Of a stretch of 7,601 nucleotides of DNA, positions 5,338-7,601 are shown in pieces. Made by a program: the position numbers and the translations under genes. Source of the DNA: an uncultured bacterium (GTDB lineage: Bacteria; Bacillota; Clostridia; Lachnospirales; Lachnospiraceae); contig CAMUHA010000166.1 in the NCBI GenBank assembly GCA_947088515.1, forward strand, positions 1 to 7,601, written 5' to 3'. How positions within the stretch are numbered: the first letter of the stretch is position 1; each line of letters begins with the position of its first letter. The notes beneath the pieces were generated by a model, which was not told where the DNA came from, ran no database searches, and saw only the letters and a program-made list of their open reading frames with translations.

Positions 5338-6099
5338 ATGCAGGATTATACAAAGATTAATTCCCAGACATGGGATTTATGGGCAAAAAATGGATGTGAA
5401 TGGTCTGTGCCTATTTCACATGACGCGTATTTAAAAACAGACAAATCAAACTTTGGCGTTTATCTGACGCCATGTATTACAGTTCCCCATGAGTGGTTTG
5501 ACGGTCTGGAGGGAAAACGGCTGCTTGGGCTTGCCAGCGGGGGAGGACAGCAAATGCCTGTATTCTCAAAGCTGGGAGCAATATGTACGGTTTTTGATTA
5601 TTCTGACAGTCAGCTTGGGGCAGAACGGATGGTATCGGAGCGTGAAGGGTATTCCATAGAAATCATAAAGGGGGATATGACAAAACGTCTGCCTTTTGAG
5701 GATGAAACGTTCGACCTTATTTTCCATCCGGTTTCTAACTGCTATGTGGAAGATGTGTATCATATCTGGAATGAATGTTTCCGTATCCTGAAAAAGGGCG
5801 GGCGGCAGCTTGCAGGTTTTGACAATGGACTGAGTTTTCTTTTTGAAGATGACAATCCTCTGACGGTAGTAAACCACCTGCCTTTTAATCCTCTGAAAAT
5901 GTCGGAGGAGCGTTTTGAGTCTATGGCAAGGAATGGGGAAGGCATACAGTTTAGCCATACTATGGAAGAACAGATTGGCGGGCAGCTTAAGGCTGGTTTT
6001 ACGCTAAAAGCGTTGTATGAAGACCGGGATGGGGAAGGGGGTTCAAAAATCCGGGAATATGCCCCGCAATATATGGCAACTCTTGCAATGAAACCGTAG
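5338..6099 (+). CDS. Class I SAM-dependent methyltransferase
   Basis: A 253-residue methyltransferase with unknown substrate. The start is ATG 5338, set by GGGAGG at 5327-5332 with a 5-nt spacer. A longer reading from 5266 would overlap ybaK and has no ribosome site. Rossmann landmarks in order: motif I LLGLASGGG (62-70), the SAM-binding loop, in the LASGGGQQ form typical of one Clostridia subfamily; TVFDYSDSQL (84-93) with the acidic residue at the end of strand 2; GDMTKRLPF (112-120) then FDLIF (125-129), motif IV region; LKKGG (151-155) before strand 5. An N-terminal cap with several Trp (12, 15, 22) and a C-terminal insertion may form the substrate pocket. The DNA is visibly less AT-rich than the kinase/GNAT genes. 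Confidence 0.92.
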   Translation: MQDYTKINSQTWDLWAKNGCEWSVPISHDAYLKTDKSNFGVYLTPCITVPHEWFDGLEGKRLLGLASGGGQQMPVFSKLGAICTVFDYSDSQLGAERMVSEREGYSIEIIKGDMTKRLPFEDETFDLIFHPVSNCYVEDVYHIWNECFRILKKGGRQLAGFDNGLSFLFEDDNPLTVVNHLPFNPLKMSEERFESMARNGEGIQFSHTMEEQIGGQLKAGFTLKALYEDRDGEGGSKIREYAPQYMATLAMKP

Positions 6100-6135
6100 A
6101 GGGTTTCTGCGTTTGCTTTCGTTGTTGTCTTTTTT
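6085..6135 (+). terminator. Possible terminator at the end of the ybaK-methyltransferase operon
   Basis: GAAACC (6090-6095) pairs with GGTTTC (6102-6107) around a 6-nt loop holding the TAG stop codon. GCA (6085-6087) and TGC (6108-6110) extend the stem past a 2-nt bulge. A T-rich stretch follows, ending in six T at 6130-6135. The T-run is about 20 nt from the stem, so efficiency is doubtful. Confidence 0.35.
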
Positions 6136-6168
6136 ACAAAAATCATATAAAAGTCTGTAAAATCGCTG

Positions 6169-6199
6169 TTGACTGTAACACGATGTCGTGCTTTATACT
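6169..6199 (+). promoter_or_regulatory. MerR-type promoter with 19-bp spacer and central palindromic operator
   Basis: TTGACT (6169-6174) and TATACT (6194-6199) are each 5 of 6 to consensus but are separated by 19 bp. At the centre of the spacer is a perfect 12-bp palindrome, CACGATGTCGTG (6179-6190). A stretched 19-20 bp spacer with a centred dyad is the hallmark of promoters that MerR-family proteins untwist and activate. The next gene is a MerR-family regulator, so autoregulation is the natural inference. Confidence 0.75.
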
Positions 6200-6233
6200 C
6201 AAGTGCATGGAGGAAAACCTATTATTAAATCAG

Positions 6234-6256
6234 TATCGCAAGGGACGCTTGCGATA
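6234..6256 (+). repeat. Leader hairpin beside the regulator's ribosome site
   Basis: TATCGCAAG (6234-6242) and CTTGCGATA (6248-6256) are perfect 9-bp arms around loop GGACG. The stem ends 4 nt before the GGGGGAG ribosome site (6261-6267). It has no T-run, so it is not a terminator. It may affect translation or mRNA stability, or be a second protein-binding dyad. Confidence 0.6.
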
Positions 6257-6271
6257 TGCAGGGGGAGAAAT

Positions 6272-7243
6272 ATGGATAATATGACAATCGGAGAAGTTTC
6301 TTCCAGTTTTCAGGTGTCTGCCCGAATGCTGCGGTATTATGAAAAAGCAGGTCTGGTTGAAAGTACGCGAAAGGAGGGGTATGCTTACCGTATTTATGAT
6401 GCAGATGCGGTTAAAAGAATACAGCAGATTATTATACTGCGAAAACTGCAAATACCATTAAAACAAATTCAGCGTATGATAGACGGAAACAGAGAAGAAG
6501 CCATTTGTATCCTGGAAGCAAGAATTCACGCTATGGACGAAAATGCAATGTCAATTTGTACAATGAAAAGGGTGATGGAAAAATTACTAAAATTACTGCG
6601 GGATAATGCTTCGGAAACGAATTATATGGATTTGATACAGGAAAATGCGATTGTGGAATTAACAAAATTTCTACCTCTGGAAAAACATCATTTAAAGGAG
6701 GAACATCAAATGAGTATTGCAAAAGAAATGGCGGAAAAGGGAAAAAATGTTCGAATCATGCTACTGCCTCCCTGTACGGTAGCATCGTATCAGTTTACAG
6801 GAGACGACCCGGAGGAAACTGTTGGAGAAGTTATGAATACGTTTATCCGTACCAACAATTTGTATGGAAGAAAGCCGGATGCCCGTTTGTTTGGATTTAA
6901 TAATCCAGATCCGGAACCGGATAGTGGTTATCATGGCTATGAAGAGTGGTTAACGATTCCTGATGATATGGAAGTGGAGGCGCCTTTGGTAAAAAAACAG
7001 TTTTCCGGTGGACTTTATGCGGCATATACCATCAGCTTTCCGGATTTTCATGAATGGAATTTTCTTGTGGAATGGGCAAAAAATAATGAAACTTATCAGG
7101 CGGATTTCTATGGCAGGGACAGGAAAGATATGAGCGGATGTATGGAGGAATATCTAAACAGCGTATATTCATCTCATATGGGATGGCCGGAAAATGGGAT
7201 TGATGGTCAGGTTGACCTGCTTCTGCCCATAAAGAAGAGGTGA
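6272..7243 (+). CDS. MerR-family transcriptional regulator with GyrI-like effector-binding domain
   Basis: A BmrR-style one-component regulator of 323 residues. ATG 6272 is chosen because GGGGGAG (6261-6267) lies 4 nt upstream and the protein then opens with the standard MerR start (MTIGEV at 4-9). Residues 4-72 are the winged helix-turn-helix: FQVSARMLRYYEKAGLV (13-29) is the diagnostic MerR helix pair and wing lead-in, followed by YRIYDADAVKRI. Residues about 75-140 form the dimerisation helix. Residues about 158-321 look like a GyrI-like small-molecule pocket, with GYEEWLTIP (222-230) carrying acidic residues typical of the ligand site and several Trp/Tyr. Such proteins usually sense cationic or hydrophobic drugs and switch on efflux genes. 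No efflux gene lies in the window, so targets other than its own promoter are unknown. It also has an internal start (see 6694-6712). Confidence 0.92.
   Translation: MDNMTIGEVSSSFQVSARMLRYYEKAGLVESTRKEGYAYRIYDADAVKRIQQIIILRKLQIPLKQIQRMIDGNREEAICILEARIHAMDENAMSICTMKRVMEKLLKLLRDNASETNYMDLIQENAIVELTKFLPLEKHHLKEEHQMSIAKEMAEKGKNVRIMLLPPCTVASYQFTGDDPEETVGEVMNTFIRTNNLYGRKPDARLFGFNNPDPEPDSGYHGYEEWLTIPDDMEVEAPLVKKQFSGGLYAAYTISFPDFHEWNFLVEWAKNNETYQADFYGRDRKDMSGCMEEYLNSVYSSHMGWPENGIDGQVDLLLPIKKR
6694..6712 (+). promoter_or_regulatory. Internal ribosome site and start codon within the MerR gene
   Basis: AAAGGAGG (6694-6701), 8 nt, then ATG 6710-6712, in frame with the regulator at residue 147. This is a stronger Shine-Dalgarno at better spacing than the gene's own start. 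It lies exactly between the dimerisation helix and the effector domain, and initiation here would give a 177-residue free effector-binding domain (6710-7243). The bases also encode Leu-Lys-Glu-Glu-His, so the match could be coincidence. Confidence 0.5.
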
Positions 7244-7352
7244 ACAAAATTAGAGCGTGTTTGAAAGTAAATGTTACTTTTCACAGGTCAGGAATGCGCA
7301 TTCCGTGAGAATATGATTTGGGTGTGAGGTTAATTCTCCGGACAAAAAAAGA
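7244..7352 (+). other. Structured intergenic region with a 14-bp palindrome
   Basis: No gene. AAAGTAA (7264-7270) pairs with TTACTTT (7274-7280) in a tight hairpin that can be lengthened by imperfect pairing. GGAATGCGCATTCC (7291-7304) is a perfect palindrome. No T-run follows closely, so termination of the regulator transcript is not obvious. The stretch has the look of a Lachnospiraceae intergenic repeat, but I see only one copy here. Confidence 0.4.
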
Positions 7353-7382
7353 TTGACAATATAAGGTTCACCCTGCTAAAAT
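7353..7382 (+). promoter_or_regulatory. Strong promoter for the T-box leader
   Basis: Perfect -35 TTGACA (7353-7358), 18-bp spacer, -10 TAAAAT (7377-7382) preceded by TGC (7374-7376). Transcription would start near 7389, just before the conserved leader begins. The best promoter in the window. Confidence 0.8.
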
Positions 7383-7389
7383 AAGTCAA

Positions 7390-7601
7390 CTGTTATGAAA
7401 GGAAATAGTAATCATTGGAAGCGCTTCAGAGAGAAGACGGCAGGTGCGAGTCTTTGGCGGAGAATGATGAACCGGCCCTGGAGCAGCATACCGAATGGGA
7501 TATTCATTAGGCTATGCCGGGTTCTCCCGTTACAGAGATAAGGTATAGGGTGAGAGCTTTGTACCGGAGTGCAGGAAGTTCCTGAATTTAGGTGGTACCG
7601 C
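7390..7601 (+). promoter_or_regulatory. T-box leader (tRNA-sensing riboswitch), cut by the window end
   Basis: The last 12 bases, AGGTGGTACCGC (7590-7601), are the T-box motif whose TGGT (7593-7596) pairs with the end of an uncharged tRNA. Upstream is a Stem I: AGTA (7407-7410) opposite GAA (7469-7471) forms the loop-E specifier loop, closed above by ATCATT (7411-7416) with AATGAT (7463-7468). The distal part holds the AGAGAGAAG and GGTGCGAG motifs (about 7428-7450). CCTGGAGC (7477-7484) follows Stem I as usual. The specifier is read from GAACCG (7469-7474): ACC (Thr) is my first choice since C-ending codons are preferred, with CCG (Pro) an alternative. AAC (Asn) is less likely, because the T in TGGT calls for an A before CCA. 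The terminator and the controlled gene, probably an aminoacyl-tRNA synthetase or amino-acid gene, lie beyond the window. Confidence 0.9.

Noticed and set aside
5566..6146. Minus-strand frames of about 130 codons opposite the methyltransferase
   Set aside because: The plus-strand gene has clear SAM-binding motifs; the antisense readings have no ribosome site and look noncoding.
6188..6271. 28-codon N-terminal extension of the MerR regulator
   Set aside because: It would begin inside the operator/promoter and contain the leader hairpin; the standard MerR N-terminus and a ribosome site mark 6272.
1..7601. tRNA, rRNA, CRISPR array, intact insertion sequence or transposase
   Set aside because: No cloverleaf, rRNA-like segment, regularly spaced direct repeats or transposase motif was found on either strand by eye.

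Overview
The window looks like chromosomal or accessory DNA of a low-GC Gram-positive anaerobe, most likely a gut Clostridia species of the Lachnospiraceae type. The grounds are strong AGGAGG-type ribosome sites, TGn-extended -10 promoters, a T-box leader, a Gram-positive lipoprotein, a VanY-type carboxypeptidase, and the overall style of the proteins. This is recognition by eye, not a database match. There are six confident full-length genes, one likely lipoprotein gene, two small ORFs and several gene remnants.

Region 1 (1-1500): a lipoprotein gene is followed after one base by an ABC-2-type permease gene that keeps its ribosome site, N-terminus and C-terminus but has lost its middle and its frame. 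A second remnant start follows, also with a good ribosome site. This looks like a decayed lipoprotein/permease export operon. Region 2 (1376-2950): an extended -10 promoter and a perfect 12-bp inverted repeat precede a two-gene cassette of a small P-loop kinase and a GNAT acetyltransferase one base apart. After it come a frameshifted fragment and a clear intrinsic terminator. Region 3 (2950-3480): no large gene. It holds nested inverted repeats and an unrecognised 32-codon ORF with its own promoter and ribosome site, then a large hairpin between convergent genes.

Region 4 (3485-4470, minus strand): a membrane-anchored VanY/M15 D,D-carboxypeptidase with a terminator-like hairpin in its leader. 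Region 5 (4635-6135): one probable operon of a 38-aa ORF overlapping ybaK by ATGA, ybaK itself (Cys-tRNA(Pro) deacylase) and a class I SAM methyltransferase. Region 6 (6169-7243): a MerR-family regulator with a C-terminal GyrI-like effector domain. Its promoter has a 19-bp spacer centred on a perfect 12-bp palindrome, its leader has a hairpin beside the ribosome site, and the gene has a near-ideal internal Shine-Dalgarno that could produce the effector domain alone. Region 7 (7353-7601): a strong promoter and a T-box leader cut by the window edge. An aminoacyl-tRNA synthetase or amino-acid gene should start just beyond.

I see no complete new multi-gene system. The items most worth checking are the internal start in the MerR gene, the orphan peptide at 3280-3378, the ybaK leader ORF and the structured leaders.
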